This document shows positions 1-11,228 of a stretch of DNA of 64,000 nucleotides, one piece after another. Position 1 is the first letter of the stretch, and every line of letters starts with the position of its first letter. This DNA comes from Oncomelania hupensis (lineage: Eukaryota; Mollusca; Gastropoda; Littorinimorpha; Pomatiopsidae), in contig CM072516.1 of the NCBI GenBank assembly GCA_036898135.1, positions 26,182,062-26,246,061 on the forward strand, written 5' to 3'. The notes under the pieces were generated by a model. That model did no database searches and was not told the origin of the DNA. It saw nothing but the letters and a program-made list of their open reading frames with translations. Position numbers and translations under genes: made by a program.

Positions 1-31
1 TTACTTGTAAAGCCCCATTACACAAACACTA

Positions 32-109
32 TAGCTGAATGATCGTGAATGGGCGATGAATTTGCTGTTCGTTAGTATTATTAATCGCCCATTCACGATC
101 ATTCAGCTA
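32..109. repeat. Perfect 26-bp inverted repeat (hairpin)
   Basis: Bases 32-57 and 84-109 are exact reverse complements of each other, separated by a 26-nt spacer. The arm begins TAGCTGAATGATCG. A perfect 26-bp stem may be the end of a MITE or a foldback insertion, but I see no target duplication and no other copy in the window. Confidence 0.9.
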
Positions 110-455
110 CTGTCCATCTAAAAATAACTCAACCAAAATTACAACTCTAACAACAGAGATTCGTTATTCAAAATATCATTTTAAAAAACTCCAACCAAGT
201 TACTGAACAATAATAAATACTTTGTGAGGCCACAACGACGACAGCACTATCACACCCAGTACATCAATTCGTTGAAGAAAACGTTTTTTTTTATAATCAT
301 AAAACAGCTGCCTATCTTAGTAGAAAGTTCAACCTTTTCTGCAGAGTGGTCGCAATAGGAATGAAATAATGATTATAAACCTAAACCACTGTGCCTAACT
401 GACTACTAATCAACACTTATAAATTAAGCATTAAGGCATGCAAAAATCATGTCTA
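110..455. other. AT-rich sequence without recognisable gene
   Basis: No sizeable open frame, repeat family or RNA gene is recognisable between the hairpin and the first retroposon. Confidence 0.6.
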
Positions 456-1065
456 TAATCAAATTAACCCCCCCTCCCCCCACCGTTGGGGTGCCGGGGG
501 TTTCAGTATAAATAGTATTCCCACTTTCTGGAAATTTAGTGCTTTAAATTCCCACTGTCGCTGTCTTTCTCATTTGCTCTTTTCATTCATGCTCTGTTCT
601 ATCAATCTGCTATACTATCTTCTTCTTCGCTAGACCAGTCCCCTACCTTTTTTCTTGAAAACTCTTCCGGGACAAGACTCCTTATTTGTGCATGAGGTCT
701 GTTGGATCAGCTTGGGAATATTGGACGCTTTCTGCCAGGTGGTCACTAGGGCTTCCTATGATGTTACTATTTAGCAATGTAGGCATTTTATATGTATGTG
801 TTTTGTTGTATAATTTATAATGATGTTTGTATTCTATTTTGTTTTTGTAAACGGGGGTTCGATAAATTAGAGTACAGCCTCAGCGTCCCCTGCGTGGGAT
901 GTCTTTATTGTAAAGTGACTGGCTGGTGGAGAGCTTTCAGTTTTACCACTAGGGTTGTTTCAGCAGATCTTTGATGCGGATCAGGGGTTGTCCGGTCCTG
1001 ATTTGGCTCGGAAGAGTCCGCTGGACCTAAAGCAATAATCATGTAATGTAATGTAATCAAATTAA
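456..1065 (+). mobile_element. Retroposon A copy 1, with 12-bp target duplication
   Basis: The copy starts in a C-rich run, contains GTTGGGGTGCCGGGGG and AAATTTAGTGCTTTAAATTC, and ends CTGGACCTAAAGCAATAATC followed by an ATGTA tandem tail. It is flanked by TAATCAAATTAA at 456-467 and at 1054-1065. Copies with the same sequence order occur at 3829 (+), 46721 (-), 56378 (-) and 63823 (+). The target duplication and short tandem tail indicate insertion by target-primed reverse transcription. No protein is encoded and no clear tRNA-like head is visible, so this is a non-autonomous retroposon of unknown class. Confidence 0.85.
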
Positions 1066-1074
1066 ATTATTGTA

Positions 1075-1120
1075 CCCCCCCCCCCCCCCCCAAAAAAAAA
1101 AAAAAAAACAAAAAAAAAAA
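1075..1120. repeat. Homopolymer C and A run
   Basis: About 18 C residues are followed directly by about 28 nearly uninterrupted A residues, just after the target duplication of the preceding retroposon. Confidence 0.95.
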
Positions 1121-1363
1121 CCCGGTGTTGAGGCAATTATGTGACCGACTTGAAAAGTCGTCCGTTACAGATATCAATGTGGAGTGTTGAGGGCGGTATT
1201 ACCATGTACAGCGGTAAACCGTCGTCTGCTGTTCGCTCGGTACGCTATACCGCTTCAGGTCCCGTAAACCTGTCCGCCCCCGTTAACTCCTTTCTCAAGA
1301 CAAATTCCAATTTTAGGGAAGGAGGCCAATTGGGCGGATAGTCACAATTTGCCATTTTGATTT
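1121..1363. other. Unrecognised unique sequence
   Basis: There is a short open frame without similarity that I recognise, and no repeat. It ends at the tail of the antisense LINE fragment. Confidence 0.5.
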
Positions 1364-1764
1364 CGTCCATCCTATCCTATTCTATCCTATCCCGTTACTC
1401 AAAGGTCGTAGGGGCACCACAGATGATCGTTTAACCAGTGTACTCCATCTTTCTTTGTCCTCAGCAACCCTCATGGCTTCGCTCAATGTCAAGCCAGTCC
1501 ATTCTCGAATGTTGTCCTCCTACCTCTTTTTCTGTCTCTCTCTTCTTCTGCCTCCTCGCACCGTGCCTTTCAGGGTGGTCTTTGCAAGGCCTGATGCTCT
1601 GGTGACGTGGCCAAACCATCGGAGTTTCCGTTTCTTCACCACTGTGAGCATGTCATCGTATTGTCCAATGGCTTGTGTGATGGTCTGTCGGACTTCGTCG
1701 CTGGTAATGTGCTGGGTATACGAAATTCCCAAAAGTCTTCTGAAGCACCTCATCTCCATGATTT
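1364..1764 (-). mobile_element. RTE LINE 3' end fragment (5'-truncated)
   Basis: On the minus strand this encodes the C-terminal tail of the RTE polyprotein: RCFRRLLGISYTQHITSDEV, then a KRKLRWFGHVTRASGLA-like segment, and WTGLTLSEA. It ends in the family's GGATA tail (TATCC on the plus strand, 1368-1393). Similarity to the near-intact copy at 34-37 kb stops at the codons for QSMEM. This is a truncated dead copy with substitutions. Confidence 0.9.
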
Positions 1765-2000
1765 CGTCTACAATGTAATTATTTTCGAAAACATAACATG
1801 TACGTTGTTTATCTGGACGGGTTTGACCAGTTGTTATTGAAGCTCTGTTCTTTCCTGTCGTCAAGTTTAATAAAATGCCTTCTGAGTAAAAATCCGAAAG
1901 TCCTTCTTTTTGTTTTTGCTTTATTTTGTAGAAAATAAAATAAAGTAAAAGCTTTTGATAAAATATCTTAGTTTAAAAAAAAAACTCTTAAAACGCCGAC

Positions 2001-2051
<51 letters not shown>

Positions 2052-2057
2052 GGATGC

Positions 2058-2135
<78 letters not shown>

Positions 2136-2142
2136 TATAATA
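2001..2142. repeat. (AAT)n microsatellite
   Basis: AAT repeats, interrupted once at 2051-2060 by AGGATGCTAT. They abut the 3' end of the SINE on the minus strand, where the sequence reads as an ATT tail. Confidence 0.95.
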
Positions 2143-2157
2143 ATACCCCCGCATTTT

Positions 2158-2296
2158 CTTCCATTATTGAAGGAAGGGAGAAAACCCTCGGTGACCTGAA
2201 AAGTATCGTACCTAACCCCTGCGTGTTCGAACCCACGACCTTAGGCGTAGGAAACCAGCGCCCTATCAACTGTGCTACCACGCCACTCCAAATAAA
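2158..2296 (-). mobile_element. tRNA-derived SINE (family S1), minus strand
   Basis: On the minus strand a tRNA-like head has an A-box-like TGGTAGCACAGTTGATAGGG and a B-box-like GGTTCGAACAC. It is followed by CACCGAGGGTTTTCTCCC and CTTCAATAATGG, the same body as the SINE at 15066-15250. Anticodon-stem pairing is poor, so it is not called as a functional tRNA. Confidence 0.8.
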
Positions 2297-3115
2297 GGTC
2301 GGTCATCGCGCAATAAGATACAGTTAAAAAAAAAAAAAAAAAAGAGTTCCCCTTCAAAGCATAAAATGATCTTTTTTTTTCTTCTTTTTTTTGAGTTTTG
2401 GTTCTAGCCGGGCACTTGTTCTTTTTAGGTTTCTCCTTTTGTTCTGATCTGGGAACGTCTTCACATGCTGTACTGTGCGTGCCGTTCTGCCTTTCCCTCG
2501 TCTGGTATCCTGACAAAGTTCTACAGATGGAAGTAGGAGACATACGGAGCGGAAACAAAACTTTTCAAGGGTCTGGATCTCAAAGATGATTTCATTCTCA
2601 AGCCCCCTCCCCCCTTTTCCTCCCTACACTCCTCCTCCCCTAACCCACTTCTCCCCAGTACAGTCACACCATGCGCCAAAGGCAGCACGCGTAAGCCGCT
2701 GGCGACTTGAGATTCCCAGTGAAATTCATCGGAGAAAGGATTTTATCCTAATCTTATAGTAATGCAAACATATAAAAATGCTGTGCTAGCTCTATAGTTT
2801 GCTGGCCATGCCGTGGTTAAGTTCAATCTTGATGCTATTCACGAATAGGAACAAAAACAAATGAACTATATCGACCTATATCGAAACCATACTTTTTGAA
2901 AGGGTTGTGTTGTTGTTGTTGTTGTTGTTGTTGTTTAAAGGACCTAGATTCAAAAGCTTTGTTTGTTTGTTTGTTTGTTTTTGTGACGAAAAATGAGCGT
3001 AGCCGGCCTAAAATTCACATTGTTAAATTCACATTGTCAAATGCATAAAGCAATGATAAAATATAGGCCTTCGGTACTCACAACACCCGCAAAAGTTTTA
3101 AATTTTCCATTTCTT
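2297..3115. other. Gene-free stretch with short tandem repeats
   Basis: It holds an A run near 2324, a C-rich stretch at 2598-2650, TTG repeats at 2909-2934 and GTTT repeats at 2958-2983. No protein similarity is visible in any frame. Confidence 0.6.
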
Positions 3116-3319
3116 TTCTGAAAGGGTAGAAGAAGAGGGAGACCGAAAAAGAGGTGGGAGGACAACATTCGAGAATGGACTGGTTTGACACTGAGCGAAA
3201 CAATCAGGGTTGCTGAGGACAGGGAAAGATGGCGTACGCTGGTTAAACGATCTTATGTGGTGCCCCTACGACCTCCGAGTTATGGGATAGGATAGGATAG
3301 GATAGGATTCTGAAAGGGT
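3116..3319 (+). mobile_element. RTE LINE 3' terminal fragment with target duplication
   Basis: About 180 bp of the RTE 3' end encode RRGRPKKRWEDNIREWTGL and run into a GGATA tail. The fragment is flanked by TTCTGAAAGGGT at 3116-3127 and again at 3308-3319. It is a severely 5'-truncated target-primed insertion, and it is recent enough to keep a perfect 12-bp duplication. Confidence 0.92.
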
Positions 3320-3828
3320 GCATATTTCTCTGTTTTAACGGTACACCAGTACGCTCTACGTTATACTAAATGATATTTGTTTTTAGCACTAGAAGGATAC
3401 TAGCGGTTGCTGTTGTAATATATAAAAAAAACAACTATGGCCTATAATTGATTTTTAAAAAAAAACACCGATACTTTTGAACAAGTTTGTGTGTATGTTT
3501 CTAGCTTTTTTTTGGGTGCAACACTCACTGTAAATGTTAAACGGATCTGTCGGGGGTGGGGGTGGGCGTGGTCAAAGTGGGTTCCTTTAATCTTGCAAGT
3601 GGGACAACACTTATTGTGAATTTAAAAAAAATCTGTGGCGATGAAATGCATGAAACAATATATATTAAACTGAATGAGCGTTTTTGTTGTTGTTGTTGTT
3701 GTTGTTTTTCTTTTGTTTGTTTTCCCGGAGAAAGAAAATTCAGATACTATAGAGCTTGTGTTCCTGAGAAAGAAAATCAAGGTTTAGGAGTTGCAAACTA
3801 AACAATTTTCTATGTGCAGAAACCCCCC
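3320..3828. other. Gene-free stretch
   Basis: A/T-rich sequence with a TTG microsatellite at about 3683-3706. Open frames here are short and unrecognised. Confidence 0.5.
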
Positions 3829-4397
3829 AGTGGGGGTGCCGAAGGTTCTTTATAAATAGTATCCCCACATTCTGGAAATTTAGTGCTTTAAATTCCCACT
3901 GTCGCTGTCTCTCTCTCTTTTGCTCTTTCGCATTCCTACTCTGTTCTATCAATCTATTACATGAATCTTCTTAGCTACATCAGTCACATAACTTTTTTCG
4001 TGAAAATTCTCCCACAATTCCTCATTTGTGTATGGGGTCTGTTGACTTAGTTTGGGGATATTGGTCGCTTTCTGCCAAATGGTCACTAGAGCTTTATGTG
4101 GTATTATTATTTAGCAATGTAAGCATTCCATTTATGTGTTCCGTTAATATTTTATAATGATGTTTATATTCCATTTTGATTTTGTAAACGGGGGTTCGAT
4201 AAATTAGAGTAAAATTAGAGTAAAGCCTCAGCGTCCCCTTTATTGTAAAGTGACCAGAAGGTGGAGTGCCTTCAGTGTTACCGTTTGAGTTGTGTCAGCA
4301 GATCTCTAATAAAGATCAGGGGTGAATCCTTTTCAACTTAGTTATGGTCCTGATTGTGTGGTCTGATTCTTTGCAGTTCGCTGGACCCTATAAACAA

Positions 4398-4449
<52 letters not shown>
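3829..4449 (+). mobile_element. Retroposon A copy 2 with (TAAC)n tail
   Basis: It follows copy 1 in order: GTGGGGGTGCCG, the TTTAGTGCTTTAAATTCCCA block, GTAAACGGGGGTTCGATAAA, and an end near CTGGACCCTATAAACAATAA. The tail is TAAC instead of ATGTA. The body is more diverged and has a local duplication (AAATTAGAGT twice near 4200). A convincing target duplication was not found. Confidence 0.8.
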
Positions 4450-4450
<1 letters not shown>

Positions 4451-5449
4451 CTTTGCAGATCGAAGTTGAAGATTTTACAATGCAGAAAAAAGATTTGTAT
4501 CTTCCCAGAAACAAACTGAAACTTCAACAGGTTAGAAAAAAGTATTATATAGCAGTGAAACGTGACGGGAGTTGAAGATTATTTGTTAACAGTTTAAAGC
4601 TCTTTGTTTGTTTGTTAGTTTTTTTTTTCTCTTTCGAAAAAGAAAAATCGAGACACAACTGTAAAAATGAATACAAAGCATTTTCTCTCGAGAAGAAAAA
4701 TTGAGGATTTCACACTAAAAATAGATATGTCTTTCGGTGAAAAAATTACATTTACCTCAAAGTCTTTGTCTTTTTGACAAGAGATAAACTCGCGTCTTTC
4801 AGGAAGAAATTTGAAATTTTTTGTTTTAACTGTAAAAGCTGTTTCATATTCGAGAAAAAAAAGATCGAAATATAACAAGAAAAGTAAAATTCCAAAGTAA
4901 AAGTATGATCTTTCAAAAAGAAAATAGAAGCCTTTTTGTTTAGTATATAAAACAGTAATGTTATCTTCCACAGTAAACAGTTGAAGATTCGGCAGCAAAC
5001 GTCTCGGTACTTTGTCGCACACACACCCAAAAAAAAAATAAAAAAAAATATAACAAAATATAAAGAGTTAACAAAAGTCAAAGTATTTATCTGTTCAAAA
5101 GGAATGTCGGAAATGTCACAGAAATTCTGTCACGCCTTTGGAGAAAGGACGATGGATTTACAGTACAACAAGAAATCTTCTCCGAGAAATATAGTATTTT
5201 CAGAATGAATGAAGCTATTTTGACAAGACGGCCACAATAATGCATATTGACGGGAATATTTGCTTGAACCGCGAGCCCTAAGGCTTGTTTACTCAAACAT
5301 ATGTCAAATCAATGCTAGGCTTAACACAAGCTGTTTGATATCTATAAATACGGTAGAAGAAGGTTCTATAAATACGGTGGAAGGACGTCAAGGTTTGCGA
5401 CTGCTGAACGACGGAAGCTGTGGTTTCTCGTTTGTGCTATATGCACTTA
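4450..5449. other. AT-rich gene-free stretch
   Basis: Homopurine/homopyrimidine-biased, AT-rich sequence. Open frames on the minus strand are rich in Phe, Lys and Ile, as expected from base composition. No domain is recognisable. Confidence 0.5.
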
Positions 5450-5762
5450 CACCTTCGGATGAGAGTATAAACCGAGGTCTAGCCTGTGCACGCACGCATT
5501 CCATCGCACGGATTTGAAAGATCCTGACGCTCATGTGTCCTAAACGGGTGAGTACAAGCTACACAAATACACCCACCAAGCAATAGATCTATTTCTCCGA
5601 TCCCCCATCCCCAATCAGGATTGTGCTCCGTTGTCTGGGCCTCAGACAATACGTACGTCCAAAGGCTGCAAATGGGCGCCTCGGCAACTTGGGTTAGATC
5701 CTGAATCAGTCAGCGCCTCGAGCAGCTCTTGAGCTGAAAAAGCGCTATATAAAATTTTAAAA
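5450..5762 (+). mobile_element. SINE family S3, headless copy
   Basis: It begins at CCTTCGGATGAGAGTATAAA, lacks the tRNA-like head of the copy at 31884, and continues through GATCCTGACGCTCATG to AGCGCTATATAAAA. The body is diverged. The same internal start point is seen in the copy at 50488. Confidence 0.85.
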
Positions 5763-6730
5763 AAGTGGAAGATGAAAGTAACGATGCACCCTGGAATCGT
5801 TCCATATGTACAATAATTAGATATCTTCTTTTTCTCAAGGCTCACTTCATGAGAGCGGTGCCTATGTTATTTTCTTCGGAGTTGGTTCGGAGTGATATAA
5901 ACGCCTGTAATAAATAAAAGACACATTAATTTTTAAAACGTGAACGGAGAACAACCAGAAGGAAAAAAAATTAAAAGCGCACCATCATTCAAAACCCTAA
6001 CTTTCAGAGGAAAAAGCGAGGAAAAAAAAATAAAGTTATGGTTTTGAATGCTGATGTGTCTTCAACGGGAGTCAGTACTAAGGTCAAACATACATTTCGT
6101 CCTAAGGTCGAATTTAGATTTCGTCCTAAGATCGAATGTAAATTTCATCTTAAGGTCAAAAATGCTCAGTTCGGCCTAAAGTCGAATCTTAATTTCGGCC
6201 TAAGTTCGACTGCAACATTTCGTCCTGAAACATTTGGTTCAACCTTACACTACAGGCGCACCCTCCGAAGCGTTCTTAAAAGCTGCGACCTATCGGGTAA
6301 CATTTAAAATCGTTTTCACATGTTTTGGTGAGTAATAATTGAAATCCGTGTACAGAATTTTTTGTTTTTGCATACGTCTATTATAAACCTTATTTTCTAG
6401 AACAACCAACCAAGAATTTTATTCGGTCTTATTTCATATATTTATTAAAAAATCTGTAAAGAGAGTCCGTTTAAGAACTCGTTGTTTTACTAAGGAAACT
6501 GACATCAAAGTTTTATGATTTGCGATTCGATTGTTAAATGGAGAATACCAGTCGCAGTTCTGTTCGTTTGTTATACTATTAAATCGCGTGGTTCGTTCTC
6601 ATTTTCGGTTGTTTCAGAGCGCTGTGCGTAGTCGTCACAAGGGAAAACAGGAAAAGCAAAAGCGACGTTTTATCGTGTGCATTTATTTATATGTAATGAC
6701 TATGTAAAGCGTGATGAGTCTGGTCATAGG
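5763..6730. other. Gene-free stretch containing a short tandem array
   Basis: Apart from the 24-bp array at 6077-6236, nothing is recognisable. The sequence is AT-rich with no long frames. Confidence 0.5.
6077..6236 (+). repeat. Degenerate 24-bp tandem repeat
   Basis: Five to six units begin with CCTAAGGTCGAA-like sequence and end ATTTCGT or ATTTCGG. They stay in phase inside a small plus-strand frame (ATG at 6038, stop at 6305) as an eight-residue RPKVEFRF-like motif. The frame is otherwise unrecognised and may be fortuitous. Confidence 0.65.
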
Positions 6731-6756
6731 CTGGAGTACCCGCTATATAAAAATCC

Positions 6757-6835
<79 letters not shown>
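6731..6835 (+). mobile_element. SINE-type 3' end with (TTA)n tail
   Basis: GGCTGGAGTACCCGCTATAT followed by AAAAATCCG and about 25 TTA units resembles the 3' end of family S3 (GCGCTATATAAATATCCTTA). It is a relic of a SINE tail that has expanded into a microsatellite. Confidence 0.6.
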
Positions 6836-6836
<1 letters not shown>

Positions 6837-7023
6837 AACGTGATGGATATAATGGAAATGGTGATTAGTCTCTTATCGTTTCAGTCAGAGTATTCGGGCC
6901 AATGAATTAGTATCTTCACAAGATTCCATATTGAAACGTAGAAGCAAGCTAACATAAGAAGAACATGCTAGAGAACTGTTTTATTTACAAGATGCATACT
7001 TATATACAGAATGCTAGAAATCC

Positions 7024-7271
<248 letters not shown>

Positions 7272-7654
7272 ACTAAACGATGGACTACTGGAATGAGGCT
7301 GTCGTGGATGCAGAGTAGGAGTTTCTAAACTTTAAATTTGAAAGCAATGTGCAAGGAAGCCTATTTCCGTGACGCCAAGCAGTGAGAACAGTCAGTACAC
7401 TGGCATTAAACTCAATCCTCCGTATCGGGAGAACAGGTCTATTCCAAAGTGGCACTTTTATAGTGCAAGACCTTCGCATTTTTTTTACACAGGGAAAGAA
7501 GTCTTACAGAATACCGTTGAGAAGGTGGAGGAAGATGAGCAAGATGAGGAGGAGGATTAGAGGAAGAACGAAGAGGAAGAGAAAGGTCGGTACGCAAATG
7601 TAGAAGAATACAAAAATCAACGTAAGAATAGAACAAAGGCAACAATAACAACAA

Positions 7655-7800
7655 AAGAAGAAGAAGAAGAAGAAGAAGAAGAAGAAGAAGAAGAAGAAGA
7701 AGATGATGATGATGACGATGATGATGATGATGATGATAAAGATAAAGAAAATGAAGAAGAAGAAGAAAATGAAGAAAAAGAAGATTATTATTATTTATTC
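7655..7800. repeat. (GAA)n/(GAT)n microsatellite
   Basis: GAA repeats pass into GAT repeats and back to GAA, ending in TTATTATTATT. It is purine-rich on the plus strand. Confidence 0.95.
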
Positions 7801-8262
7801 TTTTAAATTAGCTTTATAAATGAGAGAGCTTAAAACACGTCTCAAAAGAATAATTTCCAAAATTATCTTAAATGAAAAGATCCGTACACCTCATTAATTT
7901 ATTTCATCCTATACCCAGAGAAAATGGTAGCCTGTTGGGCATAGAACACTTATAGAAAGCGACAAATAGGCCTATAAATATATCCGTAATTAACCTCGTA
8001 CATCTGAAATGAGGGGCCGGGACATCTGATTCCTGTTTGTCTCGCAAAGAGAACTCGGTAAAGGCAGGCTTATATAAAGAAAACTGAGACAAAAATAGAT
8101 CCATGTCTAGTATTCTCTCTTTAAAAAAAAATACGCGAACACCATCCTGTATTGGAGACCGCATTTTCTCGCGACATTATGTGTCTTACGTTTTTTTTTT
8201 GCTTTCATACCCGACAATCTCAACAACCCCTTTCTTCTCTCCTGGGGTCTTCTTCTCCTCAA
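7801..8262. other. Unrecognised sequence left of the hAT element
   Basis: No protein similarity or repeat family is visible. Several short frames exist on both strands. Confidence 0.5.
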
Positions 8263-8726
8263 TTAGAAACACAGGCGGCGGAAGCTGCTCAGGATTGGGG
8301 GGGCACACACACATTTTATTTACTGACATCAGAACCGGACCTTGGAAAAGTCGAGGGGGAGGTTACAGATTCAGCGAAGGCGTGAAGCGCCGAGCCTTCT
8401 AGGGGGGTCCGGGGGCATGCTCCCCCGGAAATTTTTTTTTTCAAGGATGCAAAATGGTGCAATTTGGTGCAATCTGAACCTTGAAAAAGCCATTTGTGAT
8501 GGTCTGGGACTTTGAGCTTTTTGAACAATTGAACTGACAAACTCTGGGGTACAAAAATTATCCTCTGCCCCTCCCTTAAAAAACAAAACAACACACACAC
8601 ACAAGCATTTATTTATCAGCAGAGATGTTTTGTATACTATTATTATTCATTACTTTTTGTTGATCGTTAACGGTATAAAGCTTTACCTTGTAGTTTATGA
8701 ACATCACCGCCCTGCTTTCATTTAAT

Positions 8727-9560
8727 TCAGTCTTGCTGCACTAGGTTCCTCGGCATTAGTACCATTTGTGAATTGTATCTTCTGGCAAAACAGTTCACTG
8801 CCTCTTTGAAGTCAATATCAACATCCCTGTGCACTTTCAGTAAAGCAATTAAGTCCATTGAGTCTCTGTTGCCCCATTGTAGAGCGCAGGTAGTTTTTCA
8901 GGTTGCGCAACTAACTGTTTGAACGCTCACACTCGGCAGTAGTGACAGGCAGGGTGTAAAGGTTCTTTAGCATGATGAACAGGTTTGGATAAAAATCCCT
9001 GTCACAATGTTTCAGTGCTTCTGATGCCGTGGATGGGATGATAGCTGTCACATTCTCAGCAGCACTTCGCCATTTGCAAACCCACCGTTGGTATTCTGCA
9101 TCAAGGGTAGCGTTGTCTGGTAGGTCAGACTCCCACAACATTGCCAGTGTCTTCACCCTTTCTGGAACCTGCATGAAACCATCCTGGTTGTCTATTAAAG
9201 TGCTTGGCACCAGACAGAGACCATCAACTGCTAGGCCAGCATTTTTGAACCTCGAGTCCAATTCGGTTGACAGGTGTTCCAAGAAAGGAATGGCAATGCT
9301 AATCTTGAAATATTCTTCTGGAGTGGCCGCAGATTGGTTGTCACGGAGAGTCTGTCGGGATGCTTGACGAGGAACAATAACACCAGTTATCAAAGCATTT
9401 GCCATTTTGCTGACTTCACCAAACCAGGCAACGAACGCTGTGTCGACATAGAAGACATGCAGTTACTGACCTCTTTGATTTCCCAGTAGGCATCGACAAC
9501 ATCTTTTGTCCTTTTCTGCAGCTTCACTGTCAAGGGTTTCCATTTCAACGATGTTTTTGG
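8727..9560 (-). pseudogene. hAT transposase C-terminal half (ZMYM1-like), copy 2
   Basis: On the minus strand a frame reads KDVVDAYWEIKEVS, shifts frame near 9410, then gives MANALITGVIVPRQASRQ and a long helical segment to YPNLFIMLKNLYTLPVTTAE, the hAT dimerisation region. A TAG at 8911 interrupts just before LRNLKNYLRSTMGQQRLNGL, and after another shift the protein ends at a TGA at 8727-8729. The order matches the DUF4371/hATC transposases often annotated as zinc finger MYM-type 1-like. The N-terminal zinc finger and first catalytic residues are missing. It cannot make an active enzyme. Confidence 0.85.
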
Positions 9561-9734
9561 ACGATTTAGCGATGGTCGTTTCAATGGATGTTCGTTACAA
9601 CGAATTGTCATAATTATCCTTAACATCTTAATTAATATTTCTAAAAAGTCGTTTTTGGTGGATTAGGGCAGTATCAAGGTGAAGGTGCTGGAAGAGGCTT
9701 GCGGCCAGAACAAGAAAATATGGCTGCATTTACT

Positions 9735-10035
9735 AATTTAGGCTTAGGGGTTGGGTTACTTGGTCGTTTCCAGGGGAAAACGCTTTGGACGTTTCAACGG
9801 ATCCCTTGAAATGGATTTCCGTTGAATTGACTATAAATAACTCTTTGTACGTTGGACCAAAAGTGACTAAAAACTGCATTTTTTTTAAAAACAATTTAAA
9901 AAAATTGAAACTCTTTGCATTAAAAAAATCATTTTTTTTAATTTGGAGGAGGGGGGAGGGGGGGTCCAGAACCCAGGTATCCCCCCCCCCCTCTGGGTCC
10001 GGCCCTGGACATTTACTCCAAATAATTTGAACTAT
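9735..10035. other. G/C-run block between the two transposase copies
   Basis: At 9946-10012 long G and C runs surround CAGAACCCAGGTATC and CTCTGGGTCCGGCCCTGGAC. This style of sequence is typical of hAT subterminal regions, so it may be an internal element end marking the junction of two nested hAT copies. The TIR proper is not recognisable. Confidence 0.4.
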
Positions 10036-10104
10036 TTTCATAGAAACTATGTGAGAGAGAGAAAAAAAAAAGATATATCATTATATTTCTACAACTGTGC
10101 ATAT

Positions 10105-10106
10105 AA

Positions 10107-10158
<52 letters not shown>

Positions 10159-10175
10159 AGGGTAGAGAGAAAGGG
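10105..10175. repeat. (GA)n microsatellite
   Basis: About 50 bp of uninterrupted GA inside the composite hAT region, just 3' (on the minus strand) of the first transposase copy. Confidence 0.93.
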
Positions 10176-10251
10176 AGAGAAACTGACCTGGCAATGTTGA
10201 TCCATCACAGTAACAAAAACAGCAGTCATGCATGTCATTTGGCATGGGAAA

Positions 10252-11228
10252 TTACACCGTTAATTTTTCAAAGTATGCCTGACGGCGTTCATTTGTATTG
10301 ATAAATTCGTAAGCAGTTTGCGCTAGGTCTAGTTGATCTACTTTGTCTTCGAACACATGCATTATAAGACATTTATTTAGACGCTCCTGCGTCATCGTTG
10401 CCCGAAGGTATGTTTTTACCCGCTTTAGGGCTGAAAAACTGCGTCCAGCCGTTGCAGTTGTGGTTGGGATGGTGAAGTACAGTCTGAGAAGTTTATCCAC
10501 TTCACTCAGCATCCGTCGCACAGTGTCAGAAGCTTTCAGTTCATCCGGCAGTGCTTGGAAGATGGTGATCCTAGAGTTAGCCACCTTCCTGGTGTCACCC
10601 GGTGCATGTGGGAGGATTCTTGCTGAGTTTTGAGTCTGTCCAAGTCGATGTCAGCGGAATATGTATCTTTGATTTCTTGAGGAATTTTTGGTCTCTTCCC
10701 TGCTGCTCCATCACTAAGAAGAACTTAAATTTTCCTTGGTAAGTCGAGAGCTATTTGATCAAACCGGCTCTTTAAATGTTCTTTGGTGTTGTCAATAGCC
10801 TCACAGTATTGCTGTCTGTAGTAAGCAGATGGACAAGAGTAGCTGTGACCCTGTGAGCCATCGTCCAGTCTTCATGGAGGCTGCTTCAGTGTAGGAACGC
10901 ACAAATTTGCAGCTTTAGTTGTGATGTCAGCAAAAAATGTCTCATAACAATCTTCATGCCGCATGCTTTCCAGTGTTCTCAGACAAATGTCAGCAGCGTT
11001 TACTGCGTCATCACAAGTCGTTTGTTTTCTTTCAAGAACTGTCGCCAACTCTTCAGTCACAGCAAGGATCTCATCTTTGAATCATTTTGCAACTCCTGAC
11101 CCATGACCCTGAAAATTACTCGCCCCGTCGTAGGCCTGGCCCCTACAGTTTTGCACTGGCAAGTCAAGTCTGATCAAGCAATCCTTCAGTGCTTTGAAAA
11201 TGGTCTCAGCACAGATATTGTTAACTTG
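10252..11228 (-). pseudogene. hAT transposase fragment (DUF4371 to hATC), copy 1
   Basis: On the minus strand the DUF4371 hallmark CRGQAYDGASNFQGHGSGVA at about 11094-11150 is followed by an in-frame stop, then VTEELATVLERKQTTCDDAV, another stop, and finally RLYFTIPTTTATAGRSFSAL with the hATC tail ending at 10252. The segment between 10600 and 10870 is out of frame. It represents the central and C-terminal parts of a ZMYM1-like hAT transposase that differs in sequence from copy 2. Its N-terminus would have to fit between here and the TIR at 11374, so it is internally deleted. Confidence 0.85.
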
